Assembly (NCBI GenBank): GCA_023053575.1
Contig: JAKZAP010000007.1
Coordinates: 10,987,008 to 11,051,007 of the forward strand
Length of the DNA stretch: 64,000 bases
Source of the DNA: Branchinecta lynchi
Lineage: Eukaryota; Arthropoda; Branchiopoda; Anostraca; Branchinectidae
Direction: 5' to 3'
Part shown: positions 41,764 through 52,669 of the stretch, in pieces
Position numbering within the stretch: the stretch's first letter is position 1
How the letters are laid out: each line of letters opens with the position of its first letter
Translations under genes and position numbers: made by a program
Notes under the pieces: model-generated
What the model was told of the DNA's origin: nothing
Databases searched by the model: none
Seen by the model: only the letters and a program-made list of their open reading frames with translations

Positions 41764-42845
41764 GCCGTCCCAAAACGTAAGTGGAGGGATACCTATGACA
41801 TCGCAAAAGTTGTCCGTCTGTCAGCACGATAACTCTCGAAGGAAATGAGATATTTCGACGAAACTTGGTGTGGAGATTCTTTGAATCAAGGGAAAGGTCG
41901 AGTTCGTAGATGGGCCTGATAGCTCCATATTTAGGGGAGGAGGAGGGGTTTCAAATTAAGGGGCGATACAAATATTATGTAAAAGCTAATGAGATAGTTA
42001 ATTAAGGGGTAAGACGACATGCTTAACAAGAATATGAAAACCATTTTCTCGCCGGACAAGTAGTTCACCCGGAATCCGGCCAAAACCGGAAAGTTTGATA
42101 AAAGTAAAAGTTTTGTCTGTTGCTTAGATGTCCGATTTAGAGGTAAGGGGACATGCTGAATCTGAGTAGGTAAATTTCTCTTGTCGGACAAGTAGATCGC
42201 CCGGAATCCGGAAAAAAACGGAAAATGTGTCAAAAAAATCTGAAGTTGATTAGAGGTTCGATTTACGGATAAGGAAACATGGTGAATCCGAATATGAAAA
42301 TTATTTTTCTCACCGGACAAGTAGATCGCCTTGGAATCCGGCCGAAACCGGAAAATTTGTTGAAAGTATAAGTTTTGTATGAATTTTCATTAGGTGTTCG
42401 ATTTACGGGTAAAAAGACATGCTGAATTCGTGCATGACAATCATTTTCTACCTGGACACATAGTTCGCCACGAATCCGGCTGTAATCGGAATTTTTTTTT
42501 AAATTTTAATAAAGTTTTATCTGAAGTTCATTCGACATATGGTTTTTGAACTTCATTTTTTTGCAAGACAAGTAGTTCGCCTGGAATCCGACTGAAACCG
42601 GAAATTTTTCAGAAGTAAGGCAGGAACTTTCGTCAAAGTAGATATGACGCAGGTTATAGGGGTAAACACACATGCTGAATCCATATTTGAATTGATCTTC
42701 TCAGATGATTACCATTTGTCTTAATCTGTTTCTAACTTTTATTAGTAAAGTGCTCAAGGAGTCTGGCGAAGACTGGACCTCTAAGACCCGATTGTCTGGA
42801 TCAAATATTCAATGTTTGGGATCCCATCGAAACCAATTGGTTTTG
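41764..42845 (+). mobile_element. F-family element copy 1
   Basis: A T-run, then a degraded GGGATCCC-type terminus (GCCGTCCCAAAACGTAAGTG), leader GAGGGATACCTATGACATCG, short GTCCGTCTGTC run, GCACGATAACTCTCGAA and GACGAAACTTGGTG. It then has core units spaced about 120-130 bp (GCCGGACAAGTAG..CCGGAATCCGGCC, GACATGCTGAATC). It ends with TTTGGGATCCCATCGAAACC. No coding capacity. Confidence 0.8.
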
Positions 42846-42999
42846 TTATTAGTATGATATGCGCTATTTTCCTCTTCTGAAGTGCATAAATAAAATTTCA
42901 TCATCAAAGGTGACCTAACTGTTAACGTCATCTGATTTTTCCACCCTGGATTTGAGACCAAAATAGTGAGCAAAATAACGGACACGGCAAGAAGGAATT

Positions 43000-43251
43000 C
43001 TAACCTTCAACCAGTTCCGACCGGATAGTTGCCGCCGCAACAACTTTCCCTAGCTGCGCCATCTCCCGCCACAACTCATCATACACAACCTTCATATCTG
43101 GCCTCTGCTTTGCGTCTTCAGTTGTGCAGCGTAGACCCAGGTCTATCAAGAGTCTATAAACCGCAAGTTCGTACTCGGACGGAGAGGGCATTTTTGGATC
43201 GATTATCTGCATGATCGTTCCGCTGCGATTGTGGTGCTTTACCCAGTCACC
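43000..43251 (-). CDS. IRAK: IRAK/Pelle-like kinase, exon 10: kinase C-lobe end and stop
   Basis: Acceptor CTCTTATAG|GGT, 84 codons including TAG at 43000-43002. It reads IMQIIDPKMPSPSEYELAVY, LIDLGLRCTTEDAKQRPDMK and VVYDELWREMAQL. This is the end of a kinase domain, with the RPDMKVV segment typical of IRAK/Pelle and related TKL kinases (helix I). No long C-terminal extension follows, as in IRAK4 and Pelle, so there is no IRAK1-type TRAF6-binding tail. Confidence 0.9.
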   Translation of the reverse strand, partial: GDWVKHHNRSGTIMQIIDPKMPSPSEYELAVYRLLIDLGLRCTTEDAKQRPDMKVVYDELWREMAQLGKVVAAATIRSELVEG

Positions 43252-44019
43252 CTATAAGAGAAACAGGGACACATGTATGCTAAAAGAAAAGGAACTCGCC
43301 ACTCTTTGTTGCCAGGCCCGATTCGTGATGTTACACGAGAAGTTAATATTTTCCATTTACTAACGGAACTGATTGTCCCTAGAACGGTTTGTAAATGTAA
43401 ACGCGTCGGTGCCTCGCTGGTCGCTCGGCTTTACATACATAGATACAAATATATGTTAGGCAAACATACATTATGCAACATTAATTTATTCGAATTTCCC
43501 TATTTCTTTCATGACATCAGGAATACGTCATTGGCCATGGATAACAGGCTGTGATTAAGACAGACCCTTTTAACTATATCAACATAGGGAGATTTTCGAA
43601 GATGATCCGGACAGGGAAACAAAATGAAATAATTCATACTTTTCCTAATCCGCGTAAAACTCATCACCAAAACAAGATTGAAAACTGAAGAATTTGTGAA
43701 TTTGAGCCGAGATGATTGGTAGAAAAAAATCTAAGTAAAATACAACTCAGGTCAGCCAACATCACAAACAAATAACCGCAACATCAAAATCAGAAACCCT
43801 TGTTTTCGCGAAAGTTTCAAGGCGCCAATCCGGACTAGCGTTTCTAATCGTTTCCCACTTAATCCCCGAATCAGTGAGGGTGAATAGCATATAGTCCACA
43901 ACAAATCATGTAGAAACAGGACGACTACGACAACTACAAATTGCTGGAACGACGTTATTCCAAGCAGGTTCCATTCATGTTTGGGATAAATTTAATCATG
44001 GTTAACGACTGAGCCTTAC

Positions 44020-44082
44020 CAACAAATAAGGACGGCCAACTCTGCCCGCTGCTTTATCGCCGACAGCTATCTCGAACAGCAC
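44020..44082 (-). CDS. IRAK: IRAK/Pelle-like kinase, exon 9
   Basis: Acceptor TCTCTGTAG|GTG, donor TTGTTG|GTAAGG, 21 codons, phase 0 at both ends. It reads VLFEIAVGDKAAGR and continues VDVYSFGI of exon 8 as in IRAK kinases (YSFGVVLLE). Length and phase fit without gap. Confidence 0.87.
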
Positions 44083-44302
44083 CTACAGAGAAGAACAAAA
44101 TTAACTGAAACAAGTTTAAAAGTGGACATAAAGGACCCATAGTGAATTGGACTGCGTTAACGGACACGTCCCATATGTTTGATCGAGCAATGTTTCGATG
44201 CTTCTTGGACACGCTCAAGCCTGAATTCCCGGTCAGCTTAGGCTGGAGGAACACCATGACATTAGAGAATTCTCAACAAAGTGACAATGCAAATGACTTT
44301 TT

Positions 44303-45266
44303 GGGATGCCAAAACGTAAGTGGATGGATGCCTATGACACCGCAAAAGTTGTCCGGCGTCTGTCTGTCCGTCTATAAGCACGATAACTATCAAAGGGAAT
44401 GAGATATTTTGATGAAACTTGGTGTGATGATTCTTTGGGTCAAGAGTAAGGCCGAGTTCGTAGAAGGGCTTTGCAGCCCTATATTTAAGGGTTGGCAGGG
44501 GGTTTCAAATTAAGGGGCAAACGAAACATTTTCTAAAAGCTATTGATATATTTGATTTAGGGGTAAGGAGACATGCTGAATCCGAATATGAAAGTTATTT
44601 TCTTGCCGGACAAGTAGTTCACCTGGAATCCGGCGAAAACCGGCCACATAATTTGTCGACCAATTTTCGGCTATAGCAGTCCCTACCCCTTTATTCTCAA
44701 ACTAGTATAGCTCTGCGCGTGGCCGACGACTCATTTGTTTATTCTAGACGTCGGAGAGATCTAGTGTAATGGAAGGTCGGAGGGTTGATATATAATGTTA
44801 AAATGAGGAAATATGTTGTTAAAGCGAGGATGTTGTTCAATGAGGATTCACTGGTAAAGTACGGGTTTCGGAGGCTACAGTTCGTAGATGGGTCCTTTAG
44901 TCCTATCTTTAGAGGCAGAGGAGGGGTTTCAAATTTACGGTAAAAACATGTATGTTTTATAAGCTAAAGGATATTTATTGAGGGGGTAAGGAGGTCCACT
45001 AATTCCATATCTGAACTTAGTTTTCTAGCTGGACAAATGGTTCACCACGAATTCGGCTGAAACTGGAAATTTGGTTGAAGCTCAAAGTTGTTTCTGAAAT
45101 CGATCAGAGATTCGGTATCGGGGCAAGGATGCTGAATCCATTTTTGAACTTTATTTTAACAGTAAAAATATTCAATGATATCTGAAGAAGACGGAATGGC
45201 GAAGACATGGCCGAATTGTTTGAATTAAATGTTGGATTTTTGGGATCCGATCGAAACCTTTGGTCT
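44303..45266 (+). mobile_element. F-family element copy 2
   Basis: T5 then GGGATGCCAAAACGTAAGTG, leader, GTCT/GTCC run, ATAACTATCAAAGGGAATGA, GATGAAACTTGGTG, diverged core units and the right terminus TTTTTGGGATCCGATCGAAA followed by CCTTTGGTCTT. It lies in the kinase intron between exons 9 and 8. Confidence 0.78.
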
Positions 45267-45466
45267 TCTTATATCCGCAGCATGGCAAGGTTGTTTTTTA
45301 AGCTGTTATTAGTTGTCACTGGTCTGAAGCTAATTTCCTAGGATAAGATGTGACATTGCTAATGCGAAGACATGCGCATGCGCTATTGTTATGCAATGTT
45401 TTTTAAGCTTCTCTTCGATGAAAGCAGTCAGACGTGGGGACTATCGAAAACTATCGCAGTCCTCAT

Positions 45467-45787
45467 GTTGACGGAGAGACCGAGAGCGTGTTCCACCACC
45501 CTTGTACAAATAGTAACTATTAGTTACTATTTCCGTTCCAACCTCACCAAAAGTTACTACGCTGACCGTTCTAGCCTTCTCCAAATAGTAGCTAATAGTA
45601 ACAATTTGCTTAACATGCTCCGGAGCGTAGTAACTACGGATCTCTGTAACGTGATTGGTCGACTGTGGCATGCTATTCTGTTGGAAAATAGAAAAAGCGT
45701 TCCAGCCTTGACGGCAAAAGGCCAGAATTCGTGACATCATGCGTAGTAACTACAGTAAGTAGGATGGAACATGCTCCGAGACATCAT
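45467..45787 (+). mobile_element. MITE-3, copy with terminal inverted repeats
   Basis: Ends GAGACCGAGAGCGTGTTCCA and the complement of GTCTCGGAGCATGTTCCATC form imperfect inverted repeats of about 30 bp. Inside are two palindromic blocks built on TAGTAACTATTAGTTACTA and TAGTAGCTAATAGTAAC. A clear target duplication is not seen. Related to 9080-9375. Confidence 0.65.
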
Positions 45788-45944
45788 TCTTAGTGATCGT
45801 GTCGTTCCGCTTCCAAATTTACTGCAGTCAGTCGATACTGCTAAGAAACGAGTTCTCTAAACCAATAGCAATTAGCAAATGCCTAAGAAGCGAAGTTCTG
45901 TAGTCCGTTCTTCCTATGTCGCTCTACAGTATGTAAATACTCAC

Positions 45945-46134
45945 TATTCCAAAAGAGTAAACATCAACTTTAGTTGAGCGTCGACCACTTTTCAGAAACT
46001 CAGGGGGTAAATATGGTCTGGTCCCCTGGATCTTGGATGCTAGCATGCTGGACTGTCCCTTGTCGGGACCTTCTCTTGCTAAGCCGAAATCGCCGATTTT
46101 TGGTTCGTAATTTTCATCTAAGAGAATGTTGCCA
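45945..46134 (-). CDS. IRAK: IRAK/Pelle-like kinase, exon 8: activation segment
   Basis: Acceptor CATTTCCAG|T, donor GGAATA|GTGAGT. With the last two bases of exon 7 it reads SGNILLDENYEPKIGDFGLAR, then ASKIQGTRPYLPPEFL and STKVDVYSFGI. It contains the DFG magnesium-binding motif, an activation loop with phosphorylatable S/T residues, and PPEF in place of the usual APE. D and G of DFG are intact, so the kinase is predicted active. Confidence 0.93.
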
Positions 46135-46633
46135 CTGGAAATGGAAGAAAAGACAGGTTAGCGAACGTCGAATTACAAACGAGTGAAGCTGAGTTTCAAC
46201 CGGTTCAAATACAGCCTATATTCCACCCACATGCTCTATCTTTAACCTGAATCAAAACTGGTATGACAGCTAGAATCAAGCTTCATTCGCCGTGACATCC
46301 CCTACGAAAAGGCTCTGGAAGTGCTAGGACTGCCGTTACTCCAAAACCGGTATGAAACTATGATTTTGGAAAGTTCTTGCTTTCTAAAACTCAGCACCGA
46401 GACATTCTACCTGATCAACCTCCACCATCAAGAACGAGAAAGCAAAATAAGTTAGTTCCAGTTAATGCAAGAACAAACCGATATGGTAATTCTTTCGTCC
46501 CGGCTTTCGTCGATATGTACAATAAGAGTTAATGTTTCTTGTTTGTTTTATATTTACAAGAGTAGTTTGATTTTGAATCTGTTGTAAAGAAACGCAAATC
46601 AGCGATGCTGCCAAGTTTTTCTATAAACCTGTC

Positions 46634-46661
46634 TACTACTACTACTACTACTACTACTACA
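46634..46661. repeat. (TAC)n microsatellite
   Basis: About nine perfect TAC/CTA triplets in a kinase intron. Confidence 0.9.
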
Positions 46662-47344
46662 AACCATGCCCACCAAAAAATTGATTCGGTAAACAAATGG
46701 ACCGCATAACACAGACCCAGCGGCTTATATAAAAGTGGAAGTATTCCTCTTTGAATGCTCAGCTTCAAACAGTGATATCTTTAATCTACCTTATTGTGAC
46801 AATAGTAGCTAATTGTCTGACAAACTAACTCATTAAGGATGCGCTCTTAAGAAGATCTGAATGGGTGTTCTGGCTCTTCATTTTACCTTTTAGCCCAAAA
46901 CCTGCACTGTTCAATTTCATCCAACCTCGAACGAAGTATACCTCTACTTGAGTCTAGCCAAGACTAAAAATTTCCTCTGTTAGACCTGCGGAAATTTCTG
47001 GTACCAGCTCCCGTCTTTTTTCTGATATTTATATTCCTATCTTCATTTATTTTGGCTATTAATGCACCAGCCGCCACTGAAGAGCCACTACACTTAAAAA
47101 GAACTGTCCGAGAGGGGAAGAACTTTTACCGCACAACATAGTGTAGGAGGCACAAGTATTAAAAAGAGTCACAAATGGCCCTTTCAGGATTCAGATTAAG
47201 GGGCAGGAACAATGCTCTAACGTGTCTTCTTTTATGCTCCGGAGTTATGAAACTTGTCTACTCTACCACTTGCCAATCTCCTTTTACTACTCGTGCCTCC
47301 TACGAAATACCGTGCCTCTTTTTACTTGAGCCCGTTTCAAAACT

Positions 47345-47460
47345 GTCCATTTTTAAAAATAATAATTTTTACAGAATTTCCCTCTGAACTTTATCTTTTT
47401 TGTCCGACCGACAGGCTCCCCCCCCCCCCCCCCCGAAATAAATTCCTGGATACGGGCCTG
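47345..47460 (-). mobile_element. hAT-type MITE fragment
   Basis: Reverse-oriented match to 39173-39353: terminus CCTGGATACGGGCCTG reversed, a C16 run, GTCCGACCGACAGG and AATTTATTTCG-like sequence. The far end is unclear. It ends 22 bp from the exon 7 donor and may be close enough to affect splicing. Confidence 0.65.
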
Positions 47461-47482
47461 ATTTGCCTTACACCAAACGAAC

Positions 47483-47619
47483 CTTTTCACGTCTCCGTGA
47501 ATCAGTGGTTTCTCATGGACGTTGTGGAGAAACTGTAGACCTCTTGCCACACCAAGAGCTATGTTGGAACGTATTTTCCAAGTTAAAGGTGCTGTTGGTA
47601 GCCCAACCGGCGATACGGG
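47483..47619 (-). CDS. IRAK: IRAK/Pelle-like kinase, exon 7: catalytic loop
   Basis: Acceptor TATTTCTAG|CCC, donor GAAAAG|GTTCGT, phase 0 in and 2 out. It reads APLTWKIRSNIALGVARGLQ and FLHNVHEKPLIHGDVKR. HGD replaces the common HRD motif, as in IRAK1 and Pelle, keeping the catalytic Asp and the following Lys. The donor GTTCGT is not strong, but the phase match with exon 8 (AG+T) supports it. Confidence 0.9.
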
Positions 47620-48292
47620 CTAGAAATAGAACGTATCAAATGACGCGTCTGACATAGACAGACAGATAGATAAACCTTTTTATTCCCCCAAAACTTGTCA
47701 TGGCTTACACCAAATTTGTTTGGTATCGTCGTAGATACAACCCATGTGCACGCAAATAAATCATAATCGGCCTACGTATAAAGGGCTACAACAATCTTAA
47801 ATAACGTTATAAATTTAACTAACAGCTTAGCTTACGCTTCCTTATACAAATTTAAAAACGAAGGGAGAAACTCTTTGCGAACTCCTGTTGCGCACATTTG
47901 ATTGGCTGCAACCTTACTAGCTCGCTAGCTTGCGAGGAAACACGCTCGTTGGTCAAAATTACGTGACATGAGTTCGAGATATAAGCTGCACATGAGACAT
48001 AGCTAGTATCCCGTTCTCAACAGAATTACAACTATTTTGTCTAAAAGTACAGTGACATTCATGCAATCTGCAGTGTCGTCGATACTATCTGGTGTCTATG
48101 TAGACCCATGTCCGCCAAAATACGCCTAACTTAAGTTTCTCTTAAAGTTTAGCATTTATATCCTAGTGGCCCAAGTGTGCGATCTCCTGTAGCGATAAGT
48201 CTCAAAATGTAAATACAGAGACGAACAAAAAACGTATCTGATGCTGACAGTATGGCACTCCTAATTTCTTTTTCTGAATGAGAACTACTAAC

Positions 48293-48481
48293 CTTACACT
48301 GAAGGCGGTCTTCCAGCGATCCTCTTGGCATCAGCTTATAAACCAAGCACGGAAATTCACCCCCGACTGAATAAGCATAAAGGGGTAAAATATTGTCGTG
48401 GGCATATCGTCGAAGACAGGTAAACTCGACTAAAATCTGCTCCATCGCTACTTTGTCGTCTTTCTCGTCCGCTCCTGAACT
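48293..48481 (-). CDS. IRAK: IRAK/Pelle-like kinase, exon 6: helix C and hinge
   Basis: Acceptor CTTCTTTTAG|AGT, donor TGTAAG|GTTAGT, 63 codons, phase 0 both ends. It reads MEQILVEFTCLRRYAHDNIL, then GEFPCLVYKLMPRGSLEDRL. The E of EF in helix C and the hinge with a Tyr gatekeeper (CLVY) are typical of IRAK kinases. GSLEDRL matches the IRAK GSLxDRL motif. Confidence 0.93.
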
Positions 48482-48656
48482 CTAAAAGAAGATGTTAGGA
48501 TCTAGCTTGACAAAAAGGAGCTTAACTTGCACAAATTTAGCTTAACAGGAAAGAAGCAAAGTGTTCCCCTTAACCAGAAGACGATCTTGAAAAGAGGCCA
48601 TATATCTTCATATTTCTCACAAAAAACACGCTTGTTGCTATTATCCTGATAATAGC

Positions 48657-49505
48657 AAGACCAAAAGATTTCGATGGGATCCAAAAAAAATTCAATATTT
48701 GATACAGACAATTGGGTTTTGTCTTCGCAAGACTCCTCGAACAGTTTTACTACTGAAATTCAGAAACTTCTGCCAATTTCCCGATTTCGGCCGAATTCCG
48801 GAACTACTTGTCCAGCGAAAAAAGAAAGCTAAAAAACGAACTCAGCGTACCTTCTTTTCTCTAAATCGAACATCTAATCAGCTTCAATAAAAATTTAACT
48901 TTCAACAAATTTTCCGATTCCAGTCGAATTCCGGGCGACCTGTATGTCCGGGTAAAAAATGATTGTCATACACGGATTCAGCATCTTTTCTTACCCCTAA
49001 ATCTGATATCTAATCAACTACAAATAAAACTTTAACTTTCAACGATTTTCCCGTTTTGGCCGGATACCGGGCGAACTACTTGTTCGGGTAGAAAATGGTT
49101 TTCATATTCGTGATCCGAATGACTTCTTACCCCTAGATCGAACATCTAATCAACTTCAAAATAAAACTTTTACTTTAGACAAACTTTCCGGTTTTAGCCG
49201 GATTCCGGGCCAACTACTAGTCCGGCGAGAAAGTGGTTTTCATATTCGTGATCAGAATGTCTTCTTACTCCTTAATCGACCATCTCATTAGCTGTTTAAA
49301 AATATTAGTTTTGAACCCCCCTACCCCTAAATGTAGGGCTGCAGAGCCCTTCTACGAACTCGACCTGTCCCTTGCCTCAAAGGATCCTCCCACCAACTTT
49401 CATCAAAATATCTCATTCTCTTTGAGAGTTACCGTGCTCACAGACAGACAGACGGACAGCTTTTGCGATGTCATAGGTATCCCTCCACTTATATTTTGGG
49501 ATCCC
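48657..49505 (-). mobile_element. F-family element copy 5, reverse
   Basis: Read on the minus strand: T5, GGGATCCCAAAATATAAGTG, GGATACCTATGACATCGCAA, a GTCCGTCTGTCTGTC run, ATGAGATATTTTGATGAAAG, core units with GCCGGACTAGTAG..CCCGGAATCCGGC, and the right end GGATCCCATCGAAATC, TTTTGGTCTTG. It lies in the intron between kinase exons 6 and 5, whose orientation it shares. Confidence 0.8.
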
Positions 49506-50579
49506 AAAAAGTATGTTTCACATGAATCGGAATACGAATTCAGAACCAGGATTCGTGTTTTTGGCTGATTCCAATCTTGTGCTTTTCAGGCTAGATTTCG
49601 ATTCAGACTCGGATTCGAAACCCTCAATCTTACGAATCCACTCAAATCTCTAGCCTGCATCATTCCAGTTTCGTTTTTCCGATTTTACACAGTGGGCTTA
49701 AGCAATCCAACTTTTTGCTCTCCAACACTTGGACCACTCCACCATTTGGATACCTCAGTCAGTACCCTATGTCATTATCTGATTACCTTAGATATCCGTG
49801 TTTTTTGTCACTGATTTTTAAACTGTAACCTATGTACATGATTTGAGAATCCGGATTCGAATTCTCAGCATGCAATGGTGGACTCGGATTCGGAATTTTT
49901 CGCCGCCCTTCTCGTCGCTCGACATTCCGTGTTGCCACTGATTCCGGAATTCTGCGATTTATCTCAGGTTTTCGAGTTCTCCCCGGATTCACAGCTGTGA
50001 ACAATTTGTCACAGGAAATCGCACTTATGACAAAAATGTCGCAAATTCTGCGATTTCAAAGAATTATGGCTAATTTCAAGGCAACTAACTCTTTCCGAAA
50101 AAAAGGATTTTTTGTAGCTCCTCTTATAAGAGCAAATTAGAAGAATTTTTCTTTGAAACTGAAAAAAAGAACCGAATTTTATGGGCGCCAGAATGTCGCA
50201 GATTTTTGTAGCCAGACGTCACTGGTTCCGTCGGAGAAAAGTGGCAACACTCTTGACATCTGGGTCCTGCCCCCCCCCCCCCCCTAAAATAAAAAAAAAT
50301 GCTGGAGGAATGTCGCTGGGAAGAAACACGTTATTTTCGTTATTTCGTTTTTGCTGTTTTAGGTTAAGTTTCTGTTTTAGCTGACATTCTGTCAAAAGAA
50401 ATAGTACTGTCATATCTAAACGTAGCGCCGCCAGTAATTCCTTGCTTCGACAAAAGTGGGGACAGCGATCAGGCTGGGGGGAAAATTCGCAGGTTACAGG
50501 TTACTGACTTCAAAACCGAGATTCGCGTAGACTCCTCTGGCCTGGCATTTCTAGATAATATTCGTCATGCTCCACTCAC
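49506..50579. other. Kinase intron 5-6, rest
   Basis: No exon or repeat identified; a C17 run is at about 50269-50284. Confidence 0.4.
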
Positions 50580-50752
50580 CCTATATTCCAGCCTTTTGAT
50601 TGCCACCTCTGTGTTTTGCCAATTTCCTCTAAAAACTGTTCCAAAGCCTCCCTTTCCTAGTTTGTTCCTGTCGTGAAAGTTGTTTGTCGCATCGACGACT
50701 TGTCGAAATTCCAGAAACGGAACCTGACAGTACTGAGCAGGATAGGCAGTTA
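50580..50752 (-). CDS. IRAK: IRAK/Pelle-like kinase, exon 5: glycine loop and ATP lysine
   Basis: Acceptor ACTTTTTTCTAG|TA, donor TATAGG|GTGAGT. With the last base of exon 4 it reads LTAYPAQYCQVPFLEFRQVV, DATNNFHDRN and KLGKGGFGTVFRG followed by TEVAIKRL. It has the pre-kinase F.E...ATNNF motif of the IRAK/Pelle family, the glycine loop GKGGFG and the ATP-binding VAIK lysine. It ends in phase 0. Confidence 0.93.
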
Positions 50753-50762
50753 CTAGAAAAAA

Positions 50763-51080
50763 GTAGTTTCAGTTTCAGTTTATTTATTAAAAATAAAAAC
50801 ACCATTAACTCTTTATGGCCAGACCATAAGGCCGAACATAAGGCCTGGGAATGGGCGGGGCTTAATAGGTTAAGGGAAAGGTTAAGTGAGGTTAAAGGAC
50901 CCGTCGTACCCATATTACTGATTAACCCTACGTCTCTAATCGTTCCATCCAAGGGAAAGGTTAAAGGACCCGTCGTACCCATATTACTGATTAACCCTAC
51001 GTCTCTAAACGTCCCATCCAGTGTAATGCCCCAGATTCCGAACCTCTGCTTATCCACCCCATTCTCAACAGCGCTAGACT
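50763..51080. repeat. Tail-like and short duplicated sequence
   Basis: A TTTCAGTTTCAGTTTATTT tail-like run is followed by two direct copies of about 66 bp (about 50891-50956 and 50957-51022) sharing GGTTAAAGGACCCGTCGTAC and CCATATTACTGATTAACCC. It could be a SINE or LINE end. It directly abuts the exon 5 acceptor. Confidence 0.55.
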
Positions 51081-51168
51081 GATTGTAAATATTTCTTGAG
51101 CCCAAGGTGACTTTGAAACATATATTCAAATAATGTCTACAACGGATACGTCAGCTACGATGCTTCAT

Positions 51169-51212
51169 CAGCGATATTTCGGCCCTTCTTGGCAAGGGTC
51201 CTCGTCAGGCTG
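51169..51212 (-). ncRNA. Hammerhead-ribozyme-like motif, left member of inverted pair
   Basis: Minus-strand CAGC-CTGACGA, helix II, GAAA-TATC-GCTG with intact core. It is preceded outward by the Penelope end phrase (GAGCCCAAGGTGACTTTGAA reversed, 51098-51117). Confidence 0.72.
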
Positions 51213-51259
51213 TCAATCTTCGGTTTGTTTCCTTCCCCGACATTGACCCTAAAGATTGA

Positions 51260-51303
51260 CAACCTGACGAGGACCCTTGCCAAGAAGGGCCGAAATATCG
51301 TTG
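51260..51303 (+). ncRNA. Hammerhead-ribozyme-like motif, right member, compensatory helix I change
   Basis: CAAC-CTGACGA, helix II, GAAA-TATC-GTTG. Compared with the usual CAGC/GCTG, both sides of helix I changed (G to A and C to T), so pairing is kept. This is direct support for an RNA helix. Confidence 0.74.
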
Positions 51304-51689
51304 ATGAAGCATTGATCAGAAATACCAACTATGAAAGTTTCTCAGTTTTTCATCAAAAGCAAGAAGCTGCGACAGGCTGAAAACAGCAAAGACGCGTTTA
51401 TATTGTCTGAAAAACCTAGTAGAGCTTCAAAGGAATTATGTATGATCGAATACTGGAACAGAAACTTACTGCGACTTTTGCTTTAAATAAGCTAGGAAAG
51501 GTTGGCCGCACCCCTAAGTGATTGGTCTTACTCCTGCACACTGAATCTGTCATTTGGAAACGTTCTTTTTTTGTATATGTTTTTTAAAGATACTAGACCT
51601 AGAGGCCTGAGAGTATTCGATCCGGGATCTTTCCTAGGATGGATATCACGCTTCCTCGGATCATGTTATCTTTTACTTTGTTTGTTTTT

Positions 51690-52668
51690 GGGATCCCAGA
51701 ATGTAAGTGGAGGGATACCTATGACTTCGTAAAAGTTGTCCGTCTGTCCGTCCGTTGTCCGTCCGTCCGTCTGTCAGCACGATAACTCCCGAACGGAACG
51801 AGATATTTTGATGAAACTTGGTGCAAGGACTCTTCAGGTCAAGGGAGAAGTCGAGTTCTTAGATGGGCTCTGTAGCTCAAGATTTAGGGGTGGGGGTTTA
51901 AATTAAGGGGCGAACAATTTTTTTTTTGTTTTACAGATAATAAGAAAGTCGACTTAGGGGTAATAAGAAATGCTGAACACGAAAATGAAAACCCTTTTTT
52001 CGCCGGACATGTAGTTCGCCGGAATCCGACCAAAACCGGAAAGTTCTTAAAAGTCAAAGTTTATTAAGTTGATTAGATGTTCAATTTTGAGGTAAGACGG
52101 CATGCTGAACATTGACATGAAAATCATTTTCTCGTCGGACAAGTAATTCGCGCGGAATCCGGCCGAAACCGGAAAATTTGTTAAAGTAGAAGTTTTACCT
52201 GAAGGTGATTAGATGTCCAATTTAAGGGTAAGAAGACATTACGATCATTTTCTACCCAGACATATAGTTATATATACCCAGACATATACCCACAAATTTG
52301 TTAAAAGTTAAAGTTTTATCTGAAGTTGATTAGATGTTCGATATAGGGGTAAGGAGGTACGCTGAATTCGTTTTTGAGCTTTAGCTTTTGAAAGACAAGT
52401 AGTTCGCCCGGAATCCAGTTGAAACCGGAGATTTGGCAGAAGTAAGGCAGGAAGATTTGATCAATTTTGTCAAAGCAGATATGACGTATAGCCTATGGGT
52501 TATATTTTACACATGTTGAATCAATACCTGAACTTGGTTTCCCAGATTAACCATTGGCCTTATCTGTTTATACATCTTCATAGCAAAAATGTTCAAGGAG
52601 TCTGGCGAACACCAGATTTGTCTGGATCAGATATTAAATTTTTGGGGTCCCATCGAAACCTTTGGTAC
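51690..52668 (+). mobile_element. F-family element copy 3
   Basis: T5, GGGATCCCAGAATGTAAGTG, GGATACCTATGACTTCG, a long GTCC/GTCT run (51738-51775), CACGATAACTCCCGAACGG, GATGAAACTTGGTG, several core units with GCCGGAC.TGTAGTTCGCC, and the right end TTTTTGGGGTCCCATCGAAA followed by CCTTTGGT. A MITE-2 copy is inserted directly at its right end. Confidence 0.8.
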
Positions 52669-52669
52669 T

